The notes beneath the pieces were generated by a model. That model was not told the origin of the DNA. It worked only from the letters and a program-made list of their open reading frames with translations, and did not search any database. The translations under genes were made by a program, and so were the position numbers. Of a stretch of 64,000 nucleotides of DNA, positions 43,708 to 55,004 are shown piece after piece (position 1 is the first letter of the stretch; every line of letters starts with the position of its first letter). This stretch comes from Doryteuthis pealeii (taxonomy: Eukaryota > Mollusca > Cephalopoda > Myopsida > Loliginidae): the NCBI GenBank assembly GCA_023376005.1, contig CM042157.1, positions 27,120,832-27,184,831 on the forward strand, written 5' to 3'.

Positions 43708-44536
43708 GTTAACATAAAAAATCATCACCCAAAATATTTTTTCAAACATGTGTCCTTATTTGAGGAAATGAATCTAAAAGACTTGAATAAATTTCATTAT
43801 TTCGGTGTTACCCGGAAAGATAAGTAAGTCAAATTAAAATCGGGTCTTGATGAAAAGAAATCAAGAAAATATGTTTAAGAATAGTTTTATTACTCCCAGG
43901 TCCACACTGACCCGGAAGGGTAGTACCTGTTAGGGTCCTGTCTATGGGTTAAATAGATAATAAAATGAGTATTAAAATGGTTTTGAAAAATTAAGTTTGA
44001 AAATAAAATTGAATACCCAACGAGGGTGTGTGGGCACGATGCTAACACAAACCTCAGATTTCACTAATTACTTCAAACAGCATATATACACTAGTTTTGT
44101 GTTCTTAGTTTTAATCTTAAGAGAGTGTGAATTATTGATATTTCGGACTATTGTCCCATCATCATTGCATGTACAAACACAACATTCAGGCCGCAGCATC
44201 CCCGTGCCTTGTTCAGGTGTGTTATTAACCTTAGAATAAAGTCATCATCAGGTGATAACCCTGAGTTCAAGCGTGGTTTCGAAGTATTATACATATTGGC
44301 TAGATCTAAATTCATAATAGATTCTATTAGATGAAAACAAAATATCTTCGACATAAAATAACCCAACAAGGGTTGACATGCAAATAACCAACCAACCAAC
44401 CAACCAACTGCCTTGCTATCTTAGACACAACCCCCTAATTGCTAATATAGATGCAATGAAAATGTATTTTATAGGGATTGGCCCCTAGATTTTTACGGCT
44501 TGTGGAATTGAATAAATTAAAATAATTAAAATAATA
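43708..44536. other. mixed repeat fragments
   Basis: Family E end (43895-43960), a decayed hammerhead-SINE-like segment (44140-44290, minus strand CCTGAACAAGG...) and the CCAACCAACC repeat at 44390. No gene. Confidence 0.5.
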
Positions 44537-44998
44537 AAATTCGAAGGCAATACAATGCGTAAAAAATAAAGACAAAAAGATGTTTTATATGTCTAATCGA
44601 TTTCAAAGCAAAGCTTTATCATCAGAGTTTAATTTCAGAAATGACGTGCTTATGTTTTTTTTATATTTGTGTGGTTATAATTTCTCTTCTTATTTCCTTT
44701 TCCTCTCCTTTTTTTCCTATCTTTCTTCTTCTCCTCCTTTGTGAATGGGCGAATAACTGTAACTTCTTATTTCTCTCTTTCTTTTTTTTTCTTTCTTAAA
44801 AGTTTGTTGAGAACAAGGCTGACATCCGGTGAGATGAAATTATAACCACACAAATATAAAAAAAAAACATAAGCACGTCATTTCTGAAATTAAACTCTGA
44901 TGATAAAGCTTTGCTTTGAAATCGATTAGACATATAAAACATCTTTTTGTCTTTATTTTTTACGCATTGTATTGCCTTCGAATTTTATTATTTTATAA
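44537..44998. mobile_element. palindromic repeat with a hammerhead in each arm
   Basis: Arms of about 150 bases (CGAAGGCAATACAATGCG ... inverted at 44970) flank a pyrimidine-rich centre. Each arm has CTGATGA, stem II AAAGC-TTT-GCTTT, GAAA, palindromic stem III ATCGAT, cleavage T, and a short stem I (AG/CT). Confidence 0.75.
44895..44930 (+). ncRNA. hammerhead ribozyme-like motif (right arm)
   Basis: Core CTGATGA at 44897-44903 and GAAA after stem II. The mirror copy is at 44593-44627 on the minus strand. Stem I is weak. Confidence 0.55.
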
Positions 44999-45696
44999 CA
45001 TACTTAACAATGCTTCAAGCAAATTACCAATTACTTTTAAAATAATTAAATTTAATTGACAATTGTTTTATTACAAAATACCTGCAAATAGTTTAGCAAT
45101 TCATTGAGGACTGACAACAAACTCTTTCTAATTATTTAGATGTATAAGATATTATTGTACAATGAATATAGATTGAAACGGTTTTACGATAAAAAAGCAT
45201 TGAGAATCATTTTACTACAGAATACAATGAAAATAATTGATCTATAAAAATTCATTGGAAATTATCTCAGTATCGAATACATTGGAAATGATTTGCCTAC
45301 AAAAGATTTGAAATTTGTTACGATAAAAATGCATCGTGAATTATTCTAATATAGGAAATAATTAGTCAATAACAATGTTTTGGAATGATATGACGATGAA
45401 AAACTCACTTGGGATTACTTATCTTTTTAAATGATTTGGAAATACAGTAGTACCTTGACATACGAGTTTAATACGTTCCACACGTAGCCCAATTTTCTCG
45501 TATATCAAACCAATGTTTCACATTGAAATAAACAGAAATGCCATTAATCCGTTCCAGGTCTCTCCAAATATAAATATTTATTTTTATTATGTTTTTTTAA
45601 ATATAACAAATAGCAAAGTATTGTATAAAAATCATAATAAAATAACATGTAAGGAATTAGGTGCAGTAATATTGTTCAATATTTAAATTTGGAAAC

Positions 45697-45968
45697 TTTG
45701 ACCATATTACCTTTAGGCACCCCTTTTTCATCTCGATTAAGAAAGGGCATGTTTTTCATTTACACCGTCAATATCCGGTTGTTTTGTTAGGGGTTAGAGT
45801 TAGGGGTTAGGGTTATGTCTAGATTAGGGGTTAGGCTTAGGGGTTAGTTTTATCATTGTTTTTTAATCTAAAAATCGGCTGTTAAAACAACTGGATATTG
45901 ACGGTGTAAATGAAAAACATGTCCTTTCTTAATCGAGATCAAAAAGGGGTGCCTAAAGGTCATATGCT
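45697..45968. repeat. fold-back element with telomere-like core, copy 2
   Basis: Arms CCTTTAGGCACCCC and its complement, CACCGTCAATATCCGG, around GGGGTTAGGGTTATG-type core. Confidence 0.92.
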
Positions 45969-47039
45969 CCGGGAACTTAAATGTTTTAGTGAACCCTTTA
46001 ACATATATCTGAAACTATCCCATACCTCACATTTTAGCTCTCTGTGATAATACCCGCTCAGCAGCTCGTGCACCTTCGTTGCACAATGGTGATGACCCTA
46101 TGTTGCAATATTTTGTGCGGGCCGGTTCGAAAAGCACGAGCTAGAGATAGGTTCACAAGGAAAAGAATAACACTAATGGAGGAGGAAAGTGTGAAACTGT
46201 GCAGTTTGTGGTGGAGCAGAGGGCACTTAATTTTAGGTCGTCCACTGGCAGGAAAGTTGACTTAACTATGTCGATTACTGGCTTCACTGATGTGAGTCCC
46301 TGCCTATTTGATATCCATCGACTGCCGCCACGTTCTCCTCTGGGTGCCGGTCAGGACCTGCTGTTTCGGCTACGAGCCGGCTGAATACATGCAGAATTCT
46401 CCCATCTCTTACCTCATGAATCCGACCAACTAGAAATTGGCCGTAACTTTTTGATATAATGGAATGACCCATCTCCCCCGTACCTGAACAGTGGCGATGT
46501 TTCTAAACCACTATTTAAGAACACACAGATTACTCTGTGCAGAATTCACCTGAAGTACTTAGACGACGGACTCTCTTCCTAATACTCACGTGACCTTACA
46601 CTTTTTCGGCCAGACTCATGGCTCCAATTTCTCCTAAAATTGTGAACATTACTTTTTTTCCTAGTTTGAGTATCACTAATTTTCAGAGTATGAATTTTTT
46701 GAGACTCAATTTCTCATAAAACTAGCCTCTTAAAGATATTATCTTTAGGTAGTTTCTCTTCACTAATTTTCAGAGTATTACATTTTGAGACCCAATTTCT
46801 CTTAAGACTCTTGAAGATGATATCCTTAAGTAGTTTCAATTCATACCCTTCCTGAATGTCCATTGACCTATCCTTTGTTTCCATACGGACACACACGCAC
46901 GCATATACATACGCATTGACTTAACATATTCTATTTTTTTTCCTCTGCCCTTATATTCACTCAACCATTTTGTCACATCTCCACACAAAGCAAAAAATCG
47001 ACCGAGCTGCAGCTCGTAACTCAAAAAACTGGAAAACAT
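45969..47039. other. unassigned sequence
   Basis: Frames at 46044-46265, 46199-46384 and 46284-46472 overlap on both strands in a GC-richer patch (46080-46450). None resembles a known family. Tandem-like TTTTCAGAGTAT segments occur near 46680 and 46770. Confidence 0.4.
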
Positions 47040-47324
47040 TTAGAAATGATTTACCAAAAAAATCTATTGGATTTATTTGCAAGAAAATAGATTGAAAATA
47101 CTATGAACATCCATTGAAAAATATTTTGCTAACGGCAAATATTGGAAAGCATTTATCTATAAAGATTATTTGAGAATGATTGTAAGTTTAAAATGCATTG
47201 GAATTCTTTATCTATAGAATTCATTGGAAATGATTTTACAAGGAAAGTAATTGGAAGTGTTTATAAAATAAAAAAATACATTGTAAATGAATTTACTATA
47301 AAAATGTATATGAAATTATTTTGA

Positions 47325-47572
47325 CTTTATAACCTTTGGGCACCCCATCTGCGATCTCGATTCATAAGAACATGTTTTTATTTACACCGTCAAAATCGGG
47401 TTTTTGGTAACAGACGATTTTTAGATTTTTTTTTAATTATAAAACTAACCCTAACCCTAACCCTATCCCTTAATCCTAACTCCTAACAAACAACCGGATT
47501 TTGCCGGTGTAAATGAAAAACATGTCCTTATGAATCGAGATAGCAGATGGGGTGCTTAAAGTTTACATGGTC
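47325..47572. repeat. fold-back element with telomere-like core, copy 3
   Basis: Arms CCTTTGGGCACCCCATCTGC and complement; core CTAACCCTAACCCTAACCC. Confidence 0.92.
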
Positions 47573-47628
47573 CAATTATTTTACACAATGCTTAGAAAAA
47601 CGATGATAATCCCAAATGTAGTTGAGTG

Positions 47629-47836
47629 AATGGCCTATTTTTAGTATCAGCCGGACAGCGATGAGTCTATCCCCTTTTTGCTATCGGTAGACCAGGGGGA
47701 TTGTTTATGTTGAGTTGGAGCGCCACATCTACTGTCAGTCTCCTCACTTTAGAGCACAGATCAGATTACCCAATTTGTGCTACTCATGCGCTGAGTTAGC
47801 GGGGACAGGAACCTTGCGATTCCTAGCCGGGGGATC
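47629..47836 (-). mobile_element. old tRNA-derived SINE, family A
   Basis: TATCAGCCGGACAGCGATG, GATCAGATTACC and the GGAACCTTGCGATTCC head remnant, diverged. Confidence 0.7.
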
Positions 47837-48289
47837 ACAGAAAGCTTCATTGTTTATTGTCAATGATGTTTACATCATTTTAAAGTTAAAACATTTATCT
47901 ATTTTTTAACATAAACGCCTGTTGATGCATTTTTATTGGCGCTGTTGCAGTTCTTTTTATGCCAATGTCCAATGTCTTGCCGCCATGTCGTTGATGAAGC
48001 GTTGAAACTCGCTACACCACAACCGGATATTTATAACATCCCTGCATGCCTCGCCTCACACCTCCGTTAATTTCAATCGATTTAATCCCTTTTGCGCTCA
48101 AAAACCGAAATTCTGTGCGAACTTCCAACTTCGCGGTAGCCTAAATCGGGAATTCTATTAGCCAAGACAGTGGAGTGGCAGTGGATCCCGCGCAGAGGCA
48201 AGTTTTGTGCACGTGCATGCACAACAAATACAACAGTGTTACCAATAGCGAACACGAACAGTTTGTTGCGTACCCCGCGTTTTACAGAC
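47837..48289. other. unassigned sequence
   Basis: Short frames on both strands around 48080-48390 mirror each other and have no recognisable family. Confidence 0.45.
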
Positions 48290-48691
48290 ATTAATTTTGA
48301 GATTACTTTAGACTATTTATTCTTTATAAAACGCATTGGAAATGAACTGGGAATTATTTCACTAGAAATCTACTGGAAATTATTTTAATGCATTGGAATT
48401 GTTTTTATAAAATAGTTTGCAAATGATCTCACTACAAAAATGAACCTGGAAATTAGTTAAACCAGAAATCTACTGCAAAATAGTTTAATACATTGGGATT
48501 GCTTTAACGAAATATATCGCAAAGGATCTCACAACAAAAATGAAACTTGAAATTATTTCACGAGAAACCTACTGTAAATTATTTCTTATAAAAGGCATTG
48601 GAATTGTTTTAATAAAATAGATTGCAAATGATCTCACTACAAAAATGAACTGGGAATTCTTTCACTTGAAATCGACTGGAATTTATGTTAT

Positions 48692-49005
48692 TGTTGTAAA
48701 GGGAAGTAACCGGATAATCTCCCACATATGCAAATGAGTACGTATAAAAGAACAACAGAAACAATTAGCTCACTATGTGATGCGAGTTAATCTCCAACCA
48801 CGAACGTTGTTTCGTATTCTCGGATGTAAACCCACGTGCTACACTCTTCAGAAGATAAGTAATCTTTACCAATCCTTCTTTTACGCTCAGAGACTTTTTA
48901 CCTTGCCGGCCGGGAGCCATTTTTGTTATTTGTATTTATTGTAATAATAAACTATTATTACAACCACTCGTAATTTTCTCGTTAATGTATTTCTAATACA
49001 TAACA
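48692..49005 (+). mobile_element. solo LTR inserted in the tandem array
   Basis: 314 bases, TGTTGTAAAGG to CATAACA, flanked by GTTAT and ATTAT (four of five bases alike). It contains octamer ATGCAAAT (48728-48735), TATAAAAG (48743-48750) and AATAATAAA near the end: promoter and polyadenylation signals of an LTR. Orientation from these signals. Confidence 0.75.
48728..48750 (+). promoter_or_regulatory. LTR promoter: octamer and TATA box
   Basis: ATGCAAAT followed seven bases later by TATAAAAG. Confidence 0.55.
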
Positions 49006-49455
49006 ATTATAAAATGCATTTGAATTATTTTATTAAAATAGATTGCAAATGATCTCACTACAAAAATGAACTGGGAATTATTTCACTTGAAATCGACTGG
49101 AATTTATTTTATTATAAAATGCATTGAATTGTTTTATTAAAATAGATTGCAAATGATCTCACTACAAAAATGAACTGGAATTATTTCACTTGAAATCGAC
49201 TGGAATTTATTTTATTATAAAATGCATGTGAATTGTTTTATTAAAATAGATTGTAAATATCACACAACAAAAATGAACTGGGAATTATTTCACTAGAAAT
49301 CGACTGGAATTTATTTTATTATAAAATGCATGTGAATTATTTTATTAAAATAGATTGCAAATGATCTCACTACAAAAATGAACTGGGAATGATTCCACTA
49401 GATATCGACTGGAATTTATTTTATTATAAAATACATTGCAAATGAGGTATATATA

Positions 49456-49964
49456 CACAAAACTGTTTGGCCTTCTATAGAAAATAAATACATCAGAAAA
49501 TCCTCCAAACGGTTTATATTTTTGCCGTGATAAGTATTTTATTTTACTTTTGATAAATATATTTTTTCAGGTATGGTTTTAAGAAATTAAGAACTAAATG
49601 TAAACTTGTGCATGTCGGTATTTCTGTTACCGCCTTCAGGTTTTATGGCTTCCTGTTAAGAAAAAAAGGAGAACAAAAAAGAAACAACGAAAAACAAAAA
49701 AAAACAAAAAAAAACAAGAAACAAAATCTATGCTCATTCCCTCATCCACCATCAAAAAACGATTATTTCTTATTACATTCTCTCGTGTCTCAAACTTCCC
49801 CACTTTTCGTCTTCGATTACTCTGATTTCCTGCTGGGAAGCTGTCATTAGACATCTGGTAAATTTGTTTCGTTTTTCATTCGCACGACAAACATTTCCTT
49901 GCAACCGTAATAATTACAGTAGCCAAAGGATTCACAGCTGTAGAACTCAAGGAAAAATTATATA
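49456..49964. other. unassigned AT-rich sequence
   Basis: A-rich stretch (49680-49725) gives lysine-rich frames. No feature. Confidence 0.5.
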
Positions 49965-50134
49965 TGTTCGTGTTTAATGTATGTTCAAAACACAAGGAGT
50001 AAATATACATGTCCTTGTTGAAAATATGTACAAGACTCAAGGGGGGTATTTAGATGCCCTTGTTTAAAATATGTACGAAGCTGAAGGTGTAAATATAAAT
50101 ACCCTTGTTTAAAATACGTTCAATACTCCAGGAG

Positions 50135-50203
<69 letters not shown>

Positions 50204-50270
50204 TCCTGGAGTCTTGGACGTATTTTAAACAAGGGCATTTATTTTTACACCGTAAGCCTCGTACATATCT
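49965..50270. repeat. short tandem units turned into a palindrome around (TA)n
   Basis: Three units of about 58 bases (CCTTGTTTAAAATATGTAC) precede a (TA)n (50141-50201); the same unit follows inverted. Confidence 0.85.
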
Positions 50271-51279
50271 TGAACAATTATTTCTTTCATTATTTCTTTC
50301 ATTATTTCTTTACTATTTTTAAAAATATTTTTTCTGTATTACTTTGTTTCTACCTTCCCTCCTTAATTTCTTTCTGAAAGAAAGAAATTGATTTACAGTG
50401 GGAAATAAGAGCATACTTGTCTGAATCACATTCTATGTCACTTAAAACAAAGCAGCCGAACCCAAAGCACCCCCTATGAGTGGCGCTTTTCTGAGAATTT
50501 TATTCATCTTCAATTCCCCTGTCATTTAAAAGTCGAATCACATTAGTCTTTTATTAGTATCTGATTTAAACTCATCCCATGAAAGTAGAAGATGTCTCTG
50601 GAACTATGAATTTATTCTACCAGTCTCTGCGGAGTTTTTATTGTCCAATGATATCTGCGTATCAGAGATCGGTCTTGAACTCACAAATTCCTCACTGACG
50701 ATAGACTGCCCCGTGGGATTTCGTCTTTTACAAGTTATATGAGGGATGTGTAGGTTTCTCGCTTGACCAGGCAAATAAGGACTTAGAGGCGTGAAACTCA
50801 AATAATCCGTATAGGTATACGGATCACTTGGCACGTTATTTCCTTGCAATATATATGTTAAGAAATATAAAAAAAATTAAAATTTAAAAAATTCATCTGA
50901 ACACCGCGTGCATTAAAATCAAAGCAAGTTTGTTCCATTATCATTTTGTTTAAACACAGATTTAACGTCATAACATTACATCACGTGAACACGATTCACG
51001 TCACATAAACGTTAAACAAGCCTCAGTTTAAAAAAAATTTTTTTAGCATTATATCATCCCATCGCGTGAAAACGCTTCACGTTTAAATAAATGCTAAAAA
51101 AACTACTGGTTTTTAAGATCTCAACCATTTGACTCATCTGAGGATTGCATAACCATGAAACTTTAAGTTATGAGTCCAAATCATCCATAATACCATTACT
51201 ATTGATTATAAATTTGCTCTGCTTTATTAGCATTGAGCACCTTTTCATGCCAATACTTTTCTCTTTTATTCTCTATCAT

Positions 51280-51288
<9 letters not shown>
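50271..51288. other. unassigned sequence
   Basis: Contains CACGTGAA/CGCGTGAA segments near 50950-51080 that form a loose inverted pair. No gene hallmark. Confidence 0.45.

Positions 51289-51338
<50 letters not shown>
51289..51338. repeat. (TC)n-(TA)n microsatellite
   Basis: TC then TA, abutting the hammerhead SINE copy 1. Confidence 0.95.
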
Positions 51339-51340
<2 letters not shown>

Positions 51341-51388
51341 ATCCACAGACACGTGTTTCGACTTATCAAGTCTCTTCAGTGTGGCTAG
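51341..51388 (-). ncRNA. hammerhead ribozyme, copy 1
   Basis: Stem I CCACA/TGTGG, CTGAAGA, stem II GACTT-GAT-AAGTC, GAAA, loop-less palindromic stem III ACACGTGT, cleavage after GTC. All core bases present. Confidence 0.85.
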
Positions 51389-51474
51389 ACATTTTGTGAG
51401 CTACCTACAGCCGGGATACAAACCCGATCGATTCAGCTTTAGTCAGACAGCTTAACCGCTCGGCTATTGTCACC
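51341..51474 (-). mobile_element. hammerhead SINE, copy 1 (tRNA head plus ribozyme)
   Basis: Minus strand: ATAGCCGAGCGGTTAAGC (A box) and GGGTTTGTATCCCGG (B box), then about 25 bases later the hammerhead, then (TA)n. A complete tRNA-head-plus-ribozyme unit of about 135 bases. It has no coding; a partner LINE or Penelope-like element would be needed. Confidence 0.75.
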
Positions 51475-51632
51475 CACAGAAAGCGAAGGGAATTTGTTTG
51501 TATTAAACACACCTCTGTATGTATGTAAAGACCGCCATTGAGAGTTCCATCCCTTTTATAGAAGAACGTTGGGTTTACGCTTTAGTTGGCGGTCGTCAGC
51601 GAAATCCTCTCCAAAGTGCTCAATATATATCG

Positions 51633-51705
51633 ACCATACCCAAGGATAATTGTGTCAAGCCACACTGAAGAGGCATAATATGCCGAAACACGTGTCTGTG
51701 GATGA
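51633..51705 (+). mobile_element. hammerhead SINE, copy 2, head truncated
   Basis: Begins inside the B-box region (TCGACCATACCC) and continues through CCAAGGATAATTGTGTC to the ribozyme. Confidence 0.7.
51658..51703 (+). ncRNA. hammerhead ribozyme, copy 2
   Basis: CCACA/TGTGG, CTGAAGA, stem II GGCAT-AAT-ATGCC, GAAA, ACACGTGT, GTC. Stem II differs from copy 1 in both strands, which keeps pairing: a compensatory pattern. Confidence 0.88.
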
Positions 51706-51885
51706 CTTATTAATATATGCTCCCATAAATTTGGTAATGAGCTCTCTAATTGGTCATTTAAATTAACTCTCACTACTAAGCAAATAAGCAATGATCATTT
51801 CTCCCGAAATTTGATCTCTCAGTGACCGAAAGATACATACATTCCTATGTATTTAATAGTTTAAAAACACCAGTCCCCGCATCAG

Positions 51886-52014
51886 CTGTCAGTGGGCGAG
51901 GGGATAAGATACCAGACTACCATGCGGTCAGTCTAAGTTCGACCCTACCCAAGGATAGTTGTGTCTAGCCACACTGAAGATATGCCGAAAACCCGTGTCT
52001 GTGGATGACTTATT
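51886..52014 (+). mobile_element. hammerhead SINE, copy 3
   Basis: tRNA-like head with GGGCGAGGGGATAAGATA and AGTTCGACCCT, then GGATAGTTGTGTCTAGCC and the ribozyme region (51969-52006), where one side of stem II is deleted (CTGAAGATATGCCGAAAA). Ribozyme dead. Confidence 0.75.
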
Positions 52015-52018
52015 TATA

Positions 52019-52058
<40 letters not shown>
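52015..52058. repeat. (TA)n microsatellite
   Basis: Follows hammerhead SINE copy 3. Confidence 0.95.
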
Positions 52059-52062
<4 letters not shown>

Positions 52063-52104
52063 TGAGTCAAAAAAGTATCGATATTTTTTTATTCTACAAA
52101 AATA

Positions 52105-52275
52105 ACGTTCCATTCATTGAATATTTTCAGAATACTAGGTGTGTCAAAAAATCCCAAGTTTAAAGCTGTATTTACCAAGATAGAAATGAAAAATGAATGG
52201 AACATCATTTTTTTTTTCAGAATGCAAGGTGTGTCAAAAAGTACAAATCTCGATACTTTTTGACACACATATAAA
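52105..52275. repeat. mariner-TIR-like fragments
   Basis: GGTGTGTCAAAAA occurs twice, and 52229-52269 is a hairpin (TGTGTCAAAAAGTA/TACTTTTTGACACA). Resembles mariner ends; no transposase. 52276-52913 is unassigned. Confidence 0.6.
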
Positions 52276-52913
52276 TGTAAGATAATCCAATTGACTGATA
52301 AGCAAGGGATGATTCTATTTGGGATCTTCAAAATCTCACTGTACATCCATACTGTATGCTCATGTAGGTGCAAAATTATAGATTCATACGAGGATTTCTA
52401 TAAATCTCCAAGAACGTTCAATATATATCAACTAATAAGTTAATTATATATACAGAGCAATATTTATACTTTCAAAGAACGAAAAACTTAACAAATCGTC
52501 ATTTGACTGTAATACATTTATTTCGGCCAGATAGTTTGGTATATTTAGAAATAAAGAGTTTTCATTATCATCATTAATAAAGCATGTGTATTGTTGTGGG
52601 GTTTTAAGGGGTCAAATAAGAACAAAACGACGGTAACAAATGTAGGAAAATGTATTAACAAAAGAGTAGACAATTACAGTACAGAGAAGTGGGAAATACG
52701 TCCGACAAATAGAGTTATGAGCTGACTTGCATTGGCTTACTCTTCAAGCCATAAATGTCCCTGTTACTTATAGTAACAGTCGGTGCATTCCATTAGTCTA
52801 TAGGGTATATCACCTATAACAGATATCTAAAGTAAAAGATGCTTCTCTTCTATATTTAGAAATAAGCGACAAATTGCCCAAGTGACTTTAACTCTTCACT
52901 ACTCATACACAAA

Positions 52914-52943
52914 CACACACACACACACACACACACACGTATA

Positions 52944-52997
<54 letters not shown>

Positions 52998-53137
52998 CGG
53001 CAGCATTCTTTCGTTTATACATGTAGAATTAAACAAAAAGATGTCTCCTGTTTAACGATTTTATTGATGATCTTTTCAAGCTTTCTGGCCAACTTTACAC
53101 ACACACACACACACACACACACAACATATATATATTA

Positions 53138-53176
<39 letters not shown>

Positions 53177-53358
53177 TATATACTATGAAATAACTGGAAC
53201 ACATCATGATAATGGTACTTCGACGTGCCGAAAGTACTCGGGATAGGAACTTCGGTGGACTAAACCACGAATTACATCCAAATATATAAATGTTGACCAG
53301 AAATTGAAAAGATCGTTAATAAAATTGTTAAACAGGAGACATCTGTTTTATTCAATTC

Positions 53359-53428
<70 letters not shown>
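52914..53428. repeat. inverted repeat among (AC)n, (TG)n and (TA)n tracts
   Basis: GATGTCTCCTGTTTAACGAT (53040) and its complement near 53345 flank CA and TA tracts. Confidence 0.8.
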
Positions 53429-53431
<3 letters not shown>

Positions 53432-53827
53432 TAATGTATATTATGTGTTTTTCTGTCTGTAACCGAAACTACGTCACAATCAGCGTCACAATTCTCTTTT
53501 TACTTTATATTCTCAATGGTTATTAAATAAGCATTATTTAATCTTAATTAGCATCTTATTTATTAACAATGTTTCTATTGAGGTCTAGCTGAGATAGATT
53601 TGACTCGAAGCAGCCTATGCTAATTATGTTTTTTAAATCCTGCAATATGTGTTATATACCATTAAGAAATAAATGTTATATAGTATATGGTTTAAATAAT
53701 TTGCTTATTACCTAATATAAAGATAACCGTAATCCTTTTTTGTGTTCGTATTTAATTTCATTCAGTATTATATTTAATTATAATAAAACTTAAATACTTG
53801 TGTCCGGGAGGTGTATATCTTAGCTAG
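53420..53827 (+). mobile_element. degenerate Helitron, family 1 relative
   Basis: TTTTTCTGTCTGTAACCGAA near the start, TAAAACTTAAATACTTG near the end, a decayed hairpin (GTGTCCGGGAGGTGT), CTAG at 53824. The 5' TC is lost. Confidence 0.65.
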
Positions 53828-53923
53828 CATATTTTTGCTAGTATGTATAACGTATAAAACTAATTACTTACTACAAAAATTGTATATATGTATATATCAT
53901 AAAACTAATTATGGACTACAAAA

Positions 53924-53929
<6 letters not shown>

Positions 53930-53973
<44 letters not shown>

Positions 53974-54251
53974 TATGAGCAAGATGGAATGAAAACAACA
54001 CACAATGCTGTTAAAGAGAAAACGATTTATAAAATATACATAGCTGATACTGATCAATATTTCGATTTTACAAAAATCATCATCAGAGCCAGTTACTCCG
54101 TGTTGTTGGTGATCGGAGATAAAAGTTGAATGAAGTTCAAAAAAAAAAAACCTTGATTTTGCAAAGAAGAGAACGAACTTTTATCTCCGTGTGTTGTTTT
54201 CATTCCATCTTGCTCATACTCATACCGTCGGGTTCATTTCCTTTCTTTTAA

Positions 54252-54308
<57 letters not shown>
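53930..54308. mobile_element. palindromic repeat between (TA)n tracts, with hammerhead
   Basis: GAGTATGAGCAAGATGGAAT (53971) is inverted at 54193-54222. On the minus strand at 54092-54044: CTGATGA, stem II GATTTT/AAAATC, GAAA, two-pair stem III, cleavage ATC; stem I CT/AG plus CTG/CAG across an internal loop. Confidence 0.7.
54044..54092 (-). ncRNA. hammerhead ribozyme-like motif
   Basis: Complete core with an internal loop in stem I, as in natural fast hammerheads; stem III is minimal. Another damaged core lies at about 54372-54420, minus strand. Confidence 0.65.
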
Positions 54309-54312
<4 letters not shown>

Positions 54313-54609
54313 AGAAAATATTTTAAAAATATAACAGACACAGGATGTTATGACCAGGAAAACAATTTTTTGTGTCAATACTGAAGCATTTCGGAATATT
54401 GTACCATCTTCAGGACACTGTTAAGTAATGTTTATGTCAGGAACAAAATGAAAGATGTGAATATGATGTTATTAACTGTTAATTATTATATTTTATGTTT
54501 GTTTACGAAAGCCAATGATGTGATCAATGCATCTGCAAAAATGTAAGGTGAAGATCACATGATGACGCTTGCATGAACGTGAATAGGCGGAGGACGAAAT
54601 AAATAAATA

Positions 54610-54611
54610 AA

Positions 54612-54655
<44 letters not shown>

Positions 54656-54674
54656 CGTCTAAAACTATTCATTA

Positions 54675-54720
<46 letters not shown>
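54610..54720. repeat. (TA)n tracts
   Basis: Two TA tracts separated by about 25 bases. 54721-55004 is unassigned. Confidence 0.95.
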
Positions 54721-54722
<2 letters not shown>

Positions 54723-55004
54723 CTAATTATTTACTACAAAAACATGTAAATCTTTACTCTAATAATTAGGAACAACCAATTCGACTAAAGAAAATCACCC
54801 ATTAACCAGACTTATGTCGTATATGAATTTGCCCTTGAGGAGAATATTCCTCGAATCTTAAATAAACTTTGAATATCTATAATTAGAGAAGCCACTACTA
54901 GTTTATCTTGAAATCTAATCTCTCATCACTCCAATCAGAACTCGGTAAAATTCACATACACAAACTCATGCCACTTGTAATCATAATACACTTGTTGTAT
55001 CCAC

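Larger units (their letters stand above)
45090..47320. repeat. very degenerate short-unit repeat region
   Basis: Loose repetition of CATTGGAAATGATTT and CTATAAAA phrases at 45180-45440 and 47040-47320, resembling the clearer array at 48290-49455. In between are a repeat end (45446-45570, TACCTTGACATACGAG), a fold-back (45697) and unassigned DNA. Confidence 0.5.
48290..49455. repeat. tandem array, about 105-118-bp unit
   Basis: Units share AGATTGCAAATGATCTCACT, AAAAATGAACTGGGAATT and GAAATCGACTGGAATTTA. At least six copies, more regular after 49010, interrupted by the LTR at 48692. Confidence 0.85.
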
